Positions 27,371-37,137 of a stretch of 64,000 bases of DNA are shown piece after piece. Numbering within the stretch: position 1 is the first letter of the stretch; each line of letters starts with the position of its first letter. The stretch lies in contig NZ_JADMNM010000005.1 of the NCBI RefSeq assembly GCF_016461955.1, positions 62,001 to 126,000 on the forward strand, written 5' to 3'. This stretch comes from Qipengyuania sp. YIM B01966 (lineage in GTDB: Bacteria > Pseudomonadota > Alphaproteobacteria > Sphingomonadales > Sphingomonadaceae). The translations under genes and the position numbers were made by a program. The notes beneath the pieces are model-generated. The model saw only the letters and a program-made list of their open reading frames with translations. It was not told the origin of the DNA and made no database searches.

Positions 27371-28528
27371 ATGCAGCCAGACATGACCGGACAATTCCAG
27401 CTCACTGACGATCAGCTTGCCATCCAGGACATGGCCCGGCGCTTCACCGCCGACAATATCACGCCCTTCGCCGCAAAATGGGATGAAGACCACCACTTCC
27501 CCTGCGAGGTAATCAAGCAGACCGCCGAACTGGGCTTCGGCGCGATCTATGTCAGCGAAGAAAGCGGCGGCATCGGGCTTGGCCGGCTGGAAGCGGCACT
27601 AATCATGGAAGCGATGGCCTATGGCTGCCCAGCGACCAGCGCCTATATCTCGATCCACAACATGGCCGCCTGGATGATCGACGCGTTTGGCAGCGATGAG
27701 GTGAAGGCGCACTATCTGCCAGACCTGGTCAGCATGGAGAAAATCGCCTCCTATGCGCTGACCGAACCGGGCAGCGGCTCGGACGCCGCTGGGCTCAAGA
27801 CGACGGCCCGGCTCGATGGCGATCACTATGTCCTAAACGGCACCAAGCAGTTCATTTCGGGCGGCGGCTATAACGATATCTACGTCACTATGGTGCGAAC
27901 CGGCGAGGACAAGAGCCGCGGCATCACCTGTCTGGTAGTGGACAAGGACACGCCCGGCGTCAGCTTCGGCGCGCCAGAGAAGAAGCTCGGCTGGAATGCC
28001 AGCCCCACCGCGCAGGTCATCTTCGAAGATGCCCGCGTGCCCGCTGCCAACCGCGTCGGCGCGGAAGGCGAAGGATTCCGGTTCGCGATGATGGGGCTCG
28101 ATGGCGGCCGGCTCAATATCGGCGCCTGTTCGCTGGGCGGGGCGCAGCGCTGCCTGGACGAGGCGATTGCCTATACCAAGGACCGCCAGCAATTCGGGCA
28201 GCCGATCGCCGAATTCCAGAACACCCAGTTCATGCTGGCCGACATGGCGACCGATCTGGAGGCCGCGCGTGCGCTGCTCTATCTCGCCGCCGCCAAGGTG
28301 ACCGACGGCGCTCCAGACAAATCGCGCTTTTCGGCGATGGCCAAGCGGCTGGCGACGGATAATGGCAGCGAAGTCGTCAACAAGGCGCTGCAACTGTTCG
28401 GCGGCTACGGCTATCTCAAGGATTACCCGATCGAACGCTTCTGGCGCGATCTGCGCGTGCATTCGATCCTCGAAGGCACCAACCAGGTGATGCGGATGAT
28501 CGTCGGCCGCGATCTGCTGCGGCAGTGA
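27371..28528 (+). CDS. Acyl-CoA dehydrogenase, likely isobutyryl-CoA dehydrogenase
   Basis: This FAD enzyme probably oxidises isobutyryl-CoA to methacrylyl-CoA. The 385-residue protein has ASYALTEPGSGSDAAGL, NGTKQFISGGG and YTKDRQQFGQPI. The C-terminal LEGTNQVMRMIVGRDLL holds the presumed catalytic base Glu368. The residue position and the operon with mmsA, a 3-hydroxyisobutyryl-CoA hydrolase and mmsB support the substrate. ATG 27371 or 27383 may be the start. The downstream lipoprotein gene begins at or just after its stop. Confidence 0.9.
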   Translation: MQPDMTGQFQLTDDQLAIQDMARRFTADNITPFAAKWDEDHHFPCEVIKQTAELGFGAIYVSEESGGIGLGRLEAALIMEAMAYGCPATSAYISIHNMAAWMIDAFGSDEVKAHYLPDLVSMEKIASYALTEPGSGSDAAGLKTTARLDGDHYVLNGTKQFISGGGYNDIYVTMVRTGEDKSRGITCLVVDKDTPGVSFGAPEKKLGWNASPTAQVIFEDARVPAANRVGAEGEGFRFAMMGLDGGRLNIGACSLGGAQRCLDEAIAYTKDRQQFGQPIAEFQNTQFMLADMATDLEAARALLYLAAAKVTDGAPDKSRFSAMAKRLATDNGSEVVNKALQLFGGYGYLKDYPIERFWRDLRVHSILEGTNQVMRMIVGRDLLRQ

Positions 28529-28539
28529 GGATGCGTGCG

Positions 28540-29007
28540 ATGTGGCGAACCATAATAGCGGCCGTGGCGCTCGCGGCGTTGGCTGCCTGTTCGGGCGCTG
28601 AGCGTGAGGACACTTTGGCTGGCGCAACCCCGGTGGCCGGCGCGGCGGCGACCGCTTCCAGTTCCGCCTCAAGCTCGAGCACCATGAGCGCATCGGACGG
28701 CCAAAGCGCCGTCCGCTTCGCCGGCAGCGTCAGCGGCAACGGCATAGTCCGCCACAGCTTCGCCGCGCGGCAGGGACAGACCATCACCATCACCCGCGAT
28801 GGCAATGCGCCGATGCCCTATTTCAACCTGATGCCGCCGGGTGGCAAGCCGGGTGACCAGCTGGTCGTGGGCATGATGCACGATGGCAACCGCTGGACCG
28901 GCACGGCACCTGTCACCGGCACCTATACCGCCGAATTGTATCTGCGCGGTGCTGCCAAGGATGAGGGCCGCACCCTGCCCTATGCGTTGGAAGTCACCGT
29001 TCAATGA
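28540..29007 (+). CDS. Predicted lipoprotein of unknown function
   Basis: The protein of about 155 residues starts at ATG 28540, with GTGAGG nine bases before it. The leader WRTIIAAVALAALAACSG ends in a lipobox cysteine, and a Ser-rich linker follows (ASSSASSSS). The mature domain, with VRFAGSVSGNGIVRHSFAA and GQTITITRDGNAPMPYFN, looks like a beta-sandwich of the kind found in inhibitor or pre-peptidase C-terminal modules. Its stop overlaps the next start. Confidence 0.7.
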   Translation: MWRTIIAAVALAALAACSGAEREDTLAGATPVAGAAATASSSASSSSTMSASDGQSAVRFAGSVSGNGIVRHSFAARQGQTITITRDGNAPMPYFNLMPPGGKPGDQLVVGMMHDGNRWTGTAPVTGTYTAELYLRGAAKDEGRTLPYALEVTVQ

Positions 29008-30068
29008 CCGATCTGATTCACGCCCACACCGATGGCGGCACTGCACACCTTTCGCTCAACCGGCCCGAGGCGCTGCACGCGCTCACGCTGGAAATGGTCC
29101 ACGCAATGTCCAGCGCGCTGGTCGGCTGGCGCGATGCCGAGGATGTCGAGGCGGTCATCATCGATCACGCGGAAGGCCGCGGGTTCTGCGCCGGGGGCGA
29201 CATCGCCTTCCTGCGCAATTCGGCGCTGAACGATGAAGGGGTGAGCGGCCGCCGTTTCTTCCACGACGAATATCAGCTCAACCACCTGCTGTTCACCTAT
29301 CCCAAGCCGGTGATCGCATTCATGGACGGGATCACGATGGGCGGCGGGGTCGGCATCAGTCAGCCCGCGCGGTTCCGCGTGGCGACCGAGAACACGCGGT
29401 TTGCCATGCCCGAAACCGGCATCGGCCTGTTCCCTGATGTCGGCGGAGGTTGGTATCTGGCGCGCCTGCCGGGCCGGCTGGGCCAGTTCCTCGCGCTGAC
29501 CGGGGCGCGGCTCGACGGGGCGGAATGCCTGTGGGCCGGCCTCGCCACGCATTATTTGCCAGCCGACAGGCTTGCCGAAGCCAAGGCGCGCATCGCCCAG
29601 CATCCCGACCGGACAGAGGGCATTCTGGCCGAACTGGCCGGAACGCCGCCGGACGCGCGGATCGCCGGCAATTCCGACAAGATCGCCCGGCACTTTGCGT
29701 CCGACCGTTACGAAGACATCCTCGCCAGCCTTGAGGCAGATGACAGCGAATGGGCGGCCAAGGAACTGGCGACCCTGCGCACCAAGAGCCCGCAGACCTG
29801 CAAGGTGGCGTTGCGTCAGCTCGCGACCAGCGCCGGGCTGGACGATTTCGCCGACAATATGGCCATGGAATACCGCATCGCCAGCCGCGTGCTGACCCGG
29901 CCCGATTTTGCCGAAGGGGTACGCGCGGTGATCGTCGATAAATCGAACGACCCGGTCTGGAGTCCGGCAACGCCCGAAGGAGTGACCGACGAACTGCTGG
30001 ACGCCATTTTCGCGCCGCTACCGGATGATGAGGAGTGGGCGCCGCTTTCCGGTCAGCCGCCATGCTGA
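29004..30068 (+). CDS. 3-hydroxyisobutyryl-CoA hydrolase (enoyl-CoA hydratase/isomerase family)
   Basis: The 354-residue crotonase-fold protein is longer than typical hydratases, as HIBCH enzymes are. It has GRGFCAGGDIAFL (oxyanion hole), MGGGVGISQPARFRVATEN and FAMPETGIGLFPDVGGG, all HIBCH-type signatures. It would hydrolyse 3-hydroxyisobutyryl-CoA to 3-hydroxyisobutyrate, which MmsB then oxidises. It overlaps the previous gene by four bases. Confidence 0.9.
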   Translation: MTDLIHAHTDGGTAHLSLNRPEALHALTLEMVHAMSSALVGWRDAEDVEAVIIDHAEGRGFCAGGDIAFLRNSALNDEGVSGRRFFHDEYQLNHLLFTYPKPVIAFMDGITMGGGVGISQPARFRVATENTRFAMPETGIGLFPDVGGGWYLARLPGRLGQFLALTGARLDGAECLWAGLATHYLPADRLAEAKARIAQHPDRTEGILAELAGTPPDARIAGNSDKIARHFASDRYEDILASLEADDSEWAAKELATLRTKSPQTCKVALRQLATSAGLDDFADNMAMEYRIASRVLTRPDFAEGVRAVIVDKSNDPVWSPATPEGVTDELLDAIFAPLPDDEEWAPLSGQPPC

Positions 30069-30119
30069 ACTCGTTGCAGCACCCCTTGCGCCCCATGCGC
30101 GTCGGCGCAAACCGTTAGA

Positions 30120-30145
30120 TAGACCCTGAAACAAGTTCAGGGTGA
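30120..30145. repeat. Short palindromic repeat
   Basis: ACCCTGAA and TTCAGGGT (centre near 30133) form an eight-base stem with a five-base loop. The word CCCTGAAACAAGTTCAGGG resembles a dispersed intergenic repeat I recall from sphingomonads. It lies in the 101-base gap before the enoyl-CoA hydratase gene, and a T-rich stretch follows (CCTTTTTTA), so it may also act as a partial terminator. Confidence 0.55.
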
Positions 30146-30169
30146 CGATCCTTTTTTAGGGAGCTTTAC

Positions 30170-30955
30170 GTGGCCGAGTACGAAACCATCACCACCGAAG
30201 CGCGCGGCGCGGTCACGCTGATCAGGCTCAACCGGCCGCAGGCGCTGAATGCGCTCAATTCGCAGGTGCTGGACGATCTCGTGGCCGCATTTGGCGCCTA
30301 TGAAGCCGATCCCGCCCAGCGTTGCGCGGTGCTGACCGGCGCGGGCGACAAGGCGTTTGCCGCCGGCGCCGACATCAAGGAAATGGCCGACAAGCCGGCG
30401 GCCGATTTCTACCTGGAGGATTTCTTCGCGCGCTGGACCAGCCATCTGGTCAAGACCACTCGCAAACCGTGGATTGCAGCGGTCAATGGCTTCGCGCTGG
30501 GCGGTGGGTGCGAGCTGGCGATGATGGCCGATTTCATCATTGCCTCGGACAAGGCGAAGTTCGGCCAGCCCGAAATCAAGCTTGGCGTCGCGCCCGGCAT
30601 GGGCGGCAGCCAGCGCCTGACCCGTGCGGTCGGCAAGGCCAAGGCGATGGAGATGTGCCTGACCGGCCGGATGATGGACGCTGAAGAAGCCGAGCGTAGC
30701 GGCCTAGTCGCCCGCGTCGTGCCGCACGACAGCCTGCTCGAGGAAACGCTCAAAACCGCTGCCGCCATCGCCGCGATGCCGCCAATGGCCGCCATCGCGA
30801 ACAAGGAAATGGTCAACGCCGCCTTCGAAACCACGCTCGATCAAGGGCTGGTGATAGAGCGCCGCATCTTCCAGATCCTCGCCGCGAGCGAGGACAAGGC
30901 GGAGGGCATGGCTGCCTTCATCGATAAGCGCGAAGGGCAGTGGAAGGGGCGGTGA
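30170..30955 (+). CDS. Enoyl-CoA hydratase
   Basis: The 261-residue crotonase has [14 protein letters not shown] and [17 protein letters not shown] for the CoA/oxyanion site, and the paired glutamates in [10 protein letters not shown] and [11 protein letters not shown] for water addition. In this operon it is expected to hydrate methacrylyl-CoA to 3-hydroxyisobutyryl-CoA. The start is GTG 30170, with AGGGAG seven bases upstream. It follows the palindrome at 30124-30142, so it may have its own promoter as well. Confidence 0.93.
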   Translation: MAEYETITTEARGAVTLIRLNRPQALNALNSQVLDDLVAAFGAYEADPAQRCAVLTGAGDKAFAAGADIKEMADKPAADFYLEDFFARWTSHLVKTTRKPWIAAVNGFALGGGCELAMMADFIIASDKAKFGQPEIKLGVAPGMGGSQRLTRAVGKAKAMEMCLTGRMMDAEEAERSGLVARVVPHDSLLEETLKTAAAIAAMPPMAAIANKEMVNAAFETTLDQGLVIERRIFQILAASEDKAEGMAAFIDKREGQWKGR

Positions 30956-31212
30956 TCCGGGGCCTGCCTTGGACCATCATTTTTGGATTCGGTAGCATCC
31001 TGATGGGTGCGCTGACGGTGTGGATGGCAGTTTTAGGCATTCGCGATGCCCGCAATAAGCAGGGCAACTTCTCCAAGCGCCATCAAGCAGCGTTCGGACA
31101 CTGGAAAATTAATCGAACATTGGTCCGGTTTAATTCGTGGACCGAGTTGCTCGCGCTGATTGGCGGCGGGCCGTTGCTCATCGGTGTCGGCCTCTGGCTG
31201 ATGCTCCAGTAA
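30952..31212 (+). CDS. Small two-helix membrane protein, lower-GC
   Basis: The 86-residue protein starts at GTG 30952, overlapping the hydratase stop. Two hydrophobic segments flank a basic, polar middle: [21 protein letters not shown] and [20 protein letters not shown]. Its DNA is more AT-rich than the operon around it (GGAAAATTAATCGAACATTGG). No family is recognised. It lies 15 bases before mmsB and is likely co-transcribed. Confidence 0.55.
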   Translation: MIRGLPWTIIFGFGSILMGALTVWMAVLGIRDARNKQGNFSKRHQAAFGHWKINRTLVRFNSWTELLALIGGGPLLIGVGLWLMLQ

Positions 31213-31226
31213 TTGGGAGAGAAAAC

Positions 31227-32096
31227 TTGAAAATCGCCTTCATCGGCCTCGGCAACATGGGCGGCGGGATGGCCGCGAACCTTGCCAAGGCAGGCCACCA
31301 GGTGCGCGCGTTCGATCTGAGCGAAGATGCCTGCACAGCCGCGCGCGGCAAGGGGTGTGAAACATTCACAAATGTCCGAGATGCGGTCGCCGGCGCCGAA
31401 GCGGTCGTCACAATGCTGCCCAATGGCGAGATCGTCCGCGCGGTCTATGAAAGCGATATTATCGGCCATGCCCCCGCCGGCGCGATACTGCTCGATTGCT
31501 CGACGATCGACGTGGATACCGCGCGCAGCGTGATCGCGGCGGCGGCAGCGGCTGGTTACGAGATGGTCGATGCGCCCGTCAGCGGCGGGATCGCGGCGGC
31601 CAATGGCGGCACGCTCACCTTCATGGTCGGCGGCAGCGATACCGCCTTCGCCCGCGCCAGAGCGGTGCTCGAACCGATGGGCAAGGCCGTGATCCACGCC
31701 GGCGCTGCCGGCAACGGTCAGGCGGCCAAGATCTGCAACAATATGCTGCTGGCGATCACCATGATCGGCACCGCCGAAGCCTTTGCCATGGCGCAGAAAC
31801 TGGGGCTCGACCCGCAAACCTTTTACGATATTTCCAGCGTATCGAGCGGTCAGAACTGGTCGATGACGTCCTATTGCCCGGTGCCCGGAGTCGGGCCGGC
31901 CAGCCCAGCGGATAATGGCTATCAGGGCGGCTTTGCGACCGCGCTGATGCTCAAGGATCTGCGGCTGGCAATGGCTGCGGCGGACAGCGCCGATGCCGCG
32001 GTCCCGCTCGGCAGCAGGGCAGCCGCGCTGTACGAGGATTTCGCCGGCGCGGGCAATGGCGGGCTGGATTTCTCGGCGATTATCAAGACGTATTGA
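31227..32096 (+). CDS. mmsB: 3-hydroxyisobutyrate dehydrogenase
   Basis: MmsB oxidises 3-hydroxyisobutyrate to methylmalonate semialdehyde with NAD, feeding MmsA. The 289-residue protein has the dinucleotide site IAFIGLGNMGGGMAANL, the substrate loop VDAPVSGGIAAANGGTLTFM and the catalytic lysine region GNGQAAKICNNMLL. The start is TTG 31227 with GGGAGAG upstream. It ends the valine operon. A palindromic repeat follows. Confidence 0.95.
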   Translation: MKIAFIGLGNMGGGMAANLAKAGHQVRAFDLSEDACTAARGKGCETFTNVRDAVAGAEAVVTMLPNGEIVRAVYESDIIGHAPAGAILLDCSTIDVDTARSVIAAAAAAGYEMVDAPVSGGIAAANGGTLTFMVGGSDTAFARARAVLEPMGKAVIHAGAAGNGQAAKICNNMLLAITMIGTAEAFAMAQKLGLDPQTFYDISSVSSGQNWSMTSYCPVPGVGPASPADNGYQGGFATALMLKDLRLAMAAADSADAAVPLGSRAAALYEDFAGAGNGGLDFSAIIKTY

Positions 32097-32105
32097 GCGG
32101 ACGGC

Positions 32106-32170
32106 CTTCGACAGGCTCAGGCTGAGCGGGAAGCAGTTTAGAAACTCCGCTCATGCTGAGCTTGTCGAAG
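32106..32170. repeat. Palindromic intergenic repeat, possible bidirectional terminator
   Basis: CTTCGACA (32106-32113) is matched by TGTCGAAG (32163-32170), with CTCAGGCTGAGCGG and CCGCTCATGCTGAG pairing inside. This resembles a common sphingomonad intergenic word. It lies between convergent mmsB and gcvPB and may stop both transcripts. Confidence 0.65.
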
Positions 32171-32192
32171 CATCGCCGCTCTTGCCCGGTCC

Positions 32193-33794
32193 TCAGCTCC
32201 CGCCCTGCTCGCTCAGCGTCGGCATGCCTGCCGGGGCGGCTGGCGCGTGCCAGGCCAGCACCGGCTTTCTCGCCGCCAGCGTTTCGTCGAGCCGCCGGCG
32301 CGGCGCGTAATAGGGCGCCTGTTTCAGCGTCTCGTCCCCTGCCCGTGCCCGCTCGGCCAGACTGCGCATCGCGGTGACGAATTGGTCGAGCGCCGCCTTG
32401 CTTTCGGTTTCGGTCGGTTCGACCAGCATCGCGCCGTGGACCACCAGCGGGAAATACATCGTCATCGGGTGGAACCCCTCGTCGATCATCCCCTTGGCCA
32501 GATCGAGCGTGGTCAGCCCGCCGGCAAAGCCCTTATCGCTGAACAGCGCTTCGTGCATGCACGGCCCGCTGAGGCCGAACGGCGCGTCGAGCACATCGTC
32601 GAGGCTGCGCAGGATATAATTGGCGTTGAGAACCGCGTCTTCCGCCACCTGCCGCAGGCCATCGGCCCCATGGCTGAGGATATAGGTGAGCGCGCGGGTG
32701 AACATCCCCATCTGGCCGTGAAACGCAGTCATCCGGCCGAAGCTGCGGGCATGGTGATCTTCGGCGGTTTCTTCCTCGACCAGCCGATATTCGCCGCTGG
32801 CCAGCTTTTCGACGAAGGGTAGCGGCGCAAACGGGGCGAGCGCTTCGGAAAACACCACCGGCCCCGACCCCGGCCCGCCGCCGCCATGCGGGGTGGAGAA
32901 GGTCTTGTGCAGATTGATATGCATTGCATCGACGCCCAGATCGCCCGGGCGCACCCGGCCGACAATGGCGTTGAAGTTGGCCCCGTCGCAATAGACCAGC
33001 CCGCCCGCTGCGTGGACCGCATCGGCGATCTCGCGGAAGTCGCGTTCGAACAGGCCGCAGGTGTTGGGATTGGTGATCATGACCCCGGCCACGTCGGGCC
33101 CCAGCCGCGCCTTCAACGCAGCGAGATCGACGCGGCCTTCGGCGGTCGCCGGAATGTCTTCCACCTTGTAGCCGGCGAAAGCTGCGGTGGCGGGGTTGGT
33201 GCCATGTGCACTTTCGGGGCACAGGATCACCTGGCGGGCATCGCCGCGCGCCTCCAGCGCCGCGCGGATCGCAAGGATGCCGCACAATTCGCCATGTGCG
33301 CCGGCTTTGGGGCTCATCGCCACCGCGGGCATCCCGGTCAGCGCCTTGAGCCATTCGCCCAGCTCGTGGATCACCGCCAGCGCGCCCTGCACCGTATGCA
33401 CCGGGGCCAGCGGGTGACAATCGAGGAAACCGGGCATCCGCGCGACTTTCTCGTTGAGGCGCGGATTGTGCTTCATCGTGCAGCTGCCGAGGGGGAACAG
33501 CCCCAGATCGATGGCATAATTCTGCCGGCTGAGGCGCGTATAATGGCGCACCGCTTCAGGTTCGGACAGACCGGGAAGGCCTATTTCGCCAGTCCTCAGT
33601 TGCGCGCCCAAGCGATGGGGCGCATCGCCGCGCGGTTCGGGCAGGTCGACCCCGGTCGTCTCGCTGCCGCCGATCTCGAAGATCAGCTTCTCCTCGAGCA
33701 TCAGTGCGCGGTTGCCGGTGGTGGTGGCAGGGCCGGCTTCGTCATTCGCTTGGGGCGCGGTCGGCTTCCAGCCGGAGGCATTGGGGGCGCTCAT
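32193..33794 (-). CDS. gcvPB: Glycine dehydrogenase (decarboxylating) subunit 2
   Basis: This is the PLP-binding half of the P protein, which decarboxylates glycine and loads the aminomethyl group on GcvH. The 533-residue protein carries the cofactor lysine in [17 protein letters not shown], and [12 protein letters not shown] and [14 protein letters not shown]. Its start overlaps the gcvPA stop by four bases. The split PA/PB form is the one seen in many alphaproteobacteria. It is last in the riboswitch-controlled gcv operon. Confidence 0.97.
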   Translation of the reverse strand: MSAPNASGWKPTAPQANDEAGPATTTGNRALMLEEKLIFEIGGSETTGVDLPEPRGDAPHRLGAQLRTGEIGLPGLSEPEAVRHYTRLSRQNYAIDLGLFPLGSCTMKHNPRLNEKVARMPGFLDCHPLAPVHTVQGALAVIHELGEWLKALTGMPAVAMSPKAGAHGELCGILAIRAALEARGDARQVILCPESAHGTNPATAAFAGYKVEDIPATAEGRVDLAALKARLGPDVAGVMITNPNTCGLFERDFREIADAVHAAGGLVYCDGANFNAIVGRVRPGDLGVDAMHINLHKTFSTPHGGGGPGSGPVVFSEALAPFAPLPFVEKLASGEYRLVEEETAEDHHARSFGRMTAFHGQMGMFTRALTYILSHGADGLRQVAEDAVLNANYILRSLDDVLDAPFGLSGPCMHEALFSDKGFAGGLTTLDLAKGMIDEGFHPMTMYFPLVVHGAMLVEPTETESKAALDQFVTAMRSLAERARAGDETLKQAPYYAPRRRLDETLAARKPVLAWHAPAAPAGMPTLSEQGGS

Positions 33795-35155
33795 GCCAGT
33801 TCCTCCTTCAGCGCGGCGGCAAAGGCAGCGATATCGTCCTCGCTGGTGGTTTCGGTCACCGCGACCACCATCCCGCGCGCCAGCTGCGGTTCATCGGGGT
33901 AAAGCCGGCCGAGCGAAACCCCCGCCAGCACGCCCTTGTCCGCCAGCCGGCGCACCAGCTCGCGCGCATCGCCCGGCACTTCTAGGGTGAATTCGTTGAA
34001 GAACGTCTGATTGATCACCCGCACGCCCGGCACTGCGCCGAGCTCGTCGGCGGCGCGGCAGGCAAGGCGGTGGTTCTCCGCCGCCAGCGCGCGCAGGCCC
34101 TTTTCACCCAGCAAAGTCAGGTGAATCGAGAAGGCCAGCGCGCACAGCCCGCTATTGGTGCAGATATTGCTGGTCGCCTTTTCACGGCGGATATGCTGCT
34201 CGCGCGTGGAAAGTGTCAGCACGAAGCCGCGCTTGCCCTCGGCGTCCACCGTCTCGCCGCACAGCCGGCCCGGCATCTGGCGCACGTGTTTCGGATCGCG
34301 GACGGCAAACAGCCCCAAATACGGCCCGCCAAATTGCAGGCCGACGCCGAGCGCCTGCCCTTCGCCCACGACGATATCGGCACCGAGATCGCCCGGCGCC
34401 GCCAGCGCGCCCAGCGCGACGGGTTCGGTATTGACAACAATCAGCAGCGCGCCAGCGGCGTGGGCTGCCTCGGCAATGCGCGGGAGATCAGGGATGCGAC
34501 CGAGAATATCGGGATATTGCACCACCACGCAAGATGGCCGGTTGGCGGCAATGTCGGCCAGCAGCGTCGCATCGTCAGCCTGGGCGTCGAGCGAAGGCGC
34601 GCGGTCGGCGATGCTGTCGCCGGTAAACCTGGCCATCGTGCGGATGACCGAGACGTAATGCGGGTGCAGCCCATCGTGCAGAAGCGCGAGGTTGCGGCGG
34701 GTGATCCGGCCGGCCATGCCGATCGCTTCCCAGCACGCGGTCGAGCCGTCATACATCGACGCATTGGCCACCGCGCAGCCATAAAGCCGCGCGACCTGCG
34801 TCTGGAATTCGAACAGCATCTGCAGCGTGCCCTGCGCGATTTCGGGCTGATAGGGCGTGTAGGCAGTGAGAAATTCACCGCGCTGGATCAGATGGTCGAC
34901 ACTCGCCGGAACATGATGGCGGTAGGCCCCCGCGCCAAGGAAGAATGGCCCGTCGCCGGCCGCGATGTTCCTGGCCGCCAGCTGGCGCATATGCCGTTCG
35001 ACGGCCATCTCGCTGAGGTGCAATGGCAGCCCTTCGATCGGGCCATCGAGCCGCGCGGCTTCGGGCACGTCGACAAACAGATCGTCGATCGAGGAGGCCC
35101 CGATCGTGGCGAGCATCGCCGAACGGTCGGCATCGGTTAGAGGCAGGTAACGCAT
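33791..35155 (-). CDS. gcvPA: Glycine dehydrogenase (decarboxylating) subunit 1
   Basis: The 454-residue alpha half of the split P protein begins [19 protein letters not shown]. It holds [20 protein letters not shown] and [22 protein letters not shown], both conserved in GcvPA. It pairs with GcvPB to form the active decarboxylase. A REP-like palindrome pair fills the 103-base gap to gcvH upstream. Confidence 0.97.
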   Translation of the reverse strand: MRYLPLTDADRSAMLATIGASSIDDLFVDVPEAARLDGPIEGLPLHLSEMAVERHMRQLAARNIAAGDGPFFLGAGAYRHHVPASVDHLIQRGEFLTAYTPYQPEIAQGTLQMLFEFQTQVARLYGCAVANASMYDGSTACWEAIGMAGRITRRNLALLHDGLHPHYVSVIRTMARFTGDSIADRAPSLDAQADDATLLADIAANRPSCVVVQYPDILGRIPDLPRIAEAAHAAGALLIVVNTEPVALGALAAPGDLGADIVVGEGQALGVGLQFGGPYLGLFAVRDPKHVRQMPGRLCGETVDAEGKRGFVLTLSTREQHIRREKATSNICTNSGLCALAFSIHLTLLGEKGLRALAAENHRLACRAADELGAVPGVRVINQTFFNEFTLEVPGDARELVRRLADKGVLAGVSLGRLYPDEPQLARGMVVAVTETTSEDDIAAFAAALKEELA

Positions 35156-35164
35156 CAGCAGCTT

Positions 35165-35250
35165 TCGTCATCCCAGCGAAAGCTGGGATCGGTTGCAGCA
35201 ACTGCCGGCCCTTCAGGCCAGCGATTCCAGCTTTCGCTGGAATGACGGGA
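35165..35250. repeat. REP-like palindrome pair (BIME-like)
   Basis: Two hairpins face each other. ATCCCAGC / GCTGGGAT is at 35170-35189 with loop GAAA, and ATTCCAGC / GCTGGAAT is at 35224-35243 with loop TTTC. Each stem is eight bases. The same unit occurs in the metH gap at 39757-39829. The pair lies between gcvPA and gcvH and would be in their mRNA, where it could stabilise ends or act as partial terminator. Confidence 0.7.
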
Positions 35251-35258
35251 TGAGCAAA

Positions 35259-35630
35259 TCACAGCCCGGCGACAAAGTCCTTGTAGCCGGCCTCGTCCAT
35301 CAGCCCCTCCAGCTCGCTCGCATCGGCGATGGTCAGCTTGAAAAACCAGCCTTCGCCCTCAGGGGCGGTGTTGACCAGCGCGGGGTCTTCCTCGAGCTGC
35401 TGATTGCCTTCGATCACTGTACCGGTGACGGGCGAATAGACGTCGCTCGCCGCCTTGACGCTTTCGACCACCGCAGCATCGCCGCCCTTGGTCAGCTGTG
35501 CGCCTTCATCGGGCACCTCGACGAACACGATGTCGCCCAGCTGGCTCTGCGCATAATCGGTGATCCCGACCGTGGCGGTGTCGCCGTCGATCTCGATCCA
35601 TTCATGTTCATCGGTGAAATAACGGGCCAT
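35259..35630 (-). CDS. gcvH: Glycine cleavage system H protein
   Basis: The 123-residue lipoyl carrier shuttles the aminomethyl group between the P, T and L proteins. Lipoylation is at Lys59 in [14 protein letters not shown]. It begins [17 protein letters not shown], matching GcvH fully. It starts four bases after the gcvT stop, so translation is coupled. The L protein (Lpd) is not in the window. Confidence 0.97.
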   Translation of the reverse strand: MARYFTDEHEWIEIDGDTATVGITDYAQSQLGDIVFVEVPDEGAQLTKGGDAAVVESVKAASDVYSPVTGTVIEGNQQLEEDPALVNTAPEGEGWFFKLTIADASELEGLMDEAGYKDFVAGL

Positions 35631-35634
35631 CGGC

Positions 35635-36780
35635 TCAACTCCCTCGGTGATATTTGTGCGGTACGAACGGCATTTTGGTGACAGTGGCGGTCAAGCGCTT
35701 GCCGCGCACTGCGATCTCCAGCGCAGTGCCCTCATCAGCCCAGGGGCGTGCGATGTAGGCCATGGCAATGGCATGGCCGAGTGTGGGGGAGAACCCGCCG
35801 GAAGTGACGATGCCGACGCGTTCTTGGCCGGCGAACACCTCGGCTCCTTCGCGCGCGGCGGCACGGCCGGTCAGCGTCAGCCCGACGCGCTTGCGTTCAG
35901 CGCCGGCGGCGAGCACCGCCTGCACGTTCTCTGCGCCAATAAAGCCGCCCTCCGCGCGCCGCCGTTTGTTGATTGCAAAGCCGAGATCGGCCTCCACCGG
36001 GTTGGTTTCGGTTGACAGATCGTGCCCATAAAGCGGCAGACCGGCCTCAAGCCGCAGGCTGTCGCGCGCGCCCAGCCCTATCGGGCGCACTTCCGGCTGC
36101 TCGCACAGCAGCGTGGCGACCGTTTCGGCAGCGGCGGCCGGCAGCGAGATTTCGAACCCGTCCTCGCCAGTATAACCCGAGCGGCTGATCCACACATCCG
36201 CCCCGCCCAGCGTAAAGGCCGCGCCAGTCATGAAAGTGAGGCTGGCGAGCGGCGTGTCGCCGGTCACCAACCGCTCCAGCGCAGTCGCTGCTTGCGGCCC
36301 CTGCAAGGCGAGCAGCGCGGTATCGTCCATATGGCTGATGGTGATTTCGTCGGGCAGATGTTCGCGCAGATGGGCGATGTCGTCCCATTTGGTCGCGCCG
36401 TTGACGACAAGATAAAATCCCTCGGACCAGCGCGTCACCATCAGATCGTCGAGCACGCCGCCAGCTTCATCAAGCAGCAGCGAATAACGCGGCCGGCCAT
36501 GCTTCAGCGTGGCAAGGTCGATGGGCAGCACCGCCTCCAGCGCGCTCTCCACACCCTCGCCGCTCAGGTAAAGCTGTCCCATATGGCTGACATCGAACAG
36601 CCCCGCCTGGCTGCGCGTCCATTCATGTTCGGTAACGATCCCACCGCCTTCGCCGTCATACTGGATCGGCATCCAGTAACCGGCGAATTCGACCATCCGG
36701 CCGCCGCGCGCGCGGTGCCAGCCATCGAGCGGCAGGCGCGCGGTCTCGGGCGCGATTTCGGTTTCGTCTGTCACGCTCAT
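35635..36780 (-). CDS. gcvT: Aminomethyltransferase (T protein)
   Basis: GcvT releases ammonia and gives methylene-THF from the H-bound aminomethyl group. The 381-residue protein has [13 protein letters not shown], the [13 protein letters not shown] signature, [16 protein letters not shown] and [21 protein letters not shown] with the catalytic aspartate. ATG 36780 follows GGGAG. It is the first gene after the tandem glycine riboswitch. Confidence 0.96.
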   Translation of the reverse strand: MSVTDETEIAPETARLPLDGWHRARGGRMVEFAGYWMPIQYDGEGGGIVTEHEWTRSQAGLFDVSHMGQLYLSGEGVESALEAVLPIDLATLKHGRPRYSLLLDEAGGVLDDLMVTRWSEGFYLVVNGATKWDDIAHLREHLPDEITISHMDDTALLALQGPQAATALERLVTGDTPLASLTFMTGAAFTLGGADVWISRSGYTGEDGFEISLPAAAAETVATLLCEQPEVRPIGLGARDSLRLEAGLPLYGHDLSTETNPVEADLGFAINKRRRAEGGFIGAENVQAVLAAGAERKRVGLTLTGRAAAREGAEVFAGQERVGIVTSGGFSPTLGHAIAMAYIARPWADEGTALEIAVRGKRLTATVTKMPFVPHKYHRGS

Positions 36781-36831
36781 ACAGGCTCCCGACCACGGGC
36801 CGGCGCCCCGCAGATGGGACGCCGTGCCATG

Positions 36832-37042
36832 CCGCCCCCTCTGTCGGGAAACCTGAGAGCTTGGCCGGCGCGCCGTTGCCGGCAGGCGGGCTTACCCCTT
36901 CGGTGGTGCGTAGCGCGGGTGAGCGCACGGCACGCTTTCCAGAGTGTCAGACGAGACGAGCGGTCCGTTGGCCTGAGAGTTTCCGGGGCGGTTGCTCCTT
37001 CGGCGCCGAACCATGCAGCGCACGGCCCGGTCTCTCCCACTC
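36832..37042 (-). promoter_or_regulatory. Tandem glycine riboswitch
   Basis: The transcript (minus strand) carries two glycine aptamers in a row. The first begins GGGAGAGACCGGG near 37036, has GCGCCGAAGGAGCAA and closes with GGAAACTCTCAGGC. The second has CACCACCGAAGGGGTAAGCC and closes with AAGCTCTCAGGTTTCCCGAC, then an AGAGGGGGCG end. Both GCCGAAGG/ACCGAAGG and CTCTCAGG cores are classic. Glycine binding turns on gcv expression in known cases. It lies 52 bases before gcvT. Confidence 0.95.
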
Positions 37043-37137
37043 ATCCGCCCGCGCGAGAATCGCAAACTACCCGCACGGAAGACGCCGCAGCCCTGCGCGA
37101 TTGGGGCGCGCTCGTCAATCGCTCAGCGAGGCGCTGC

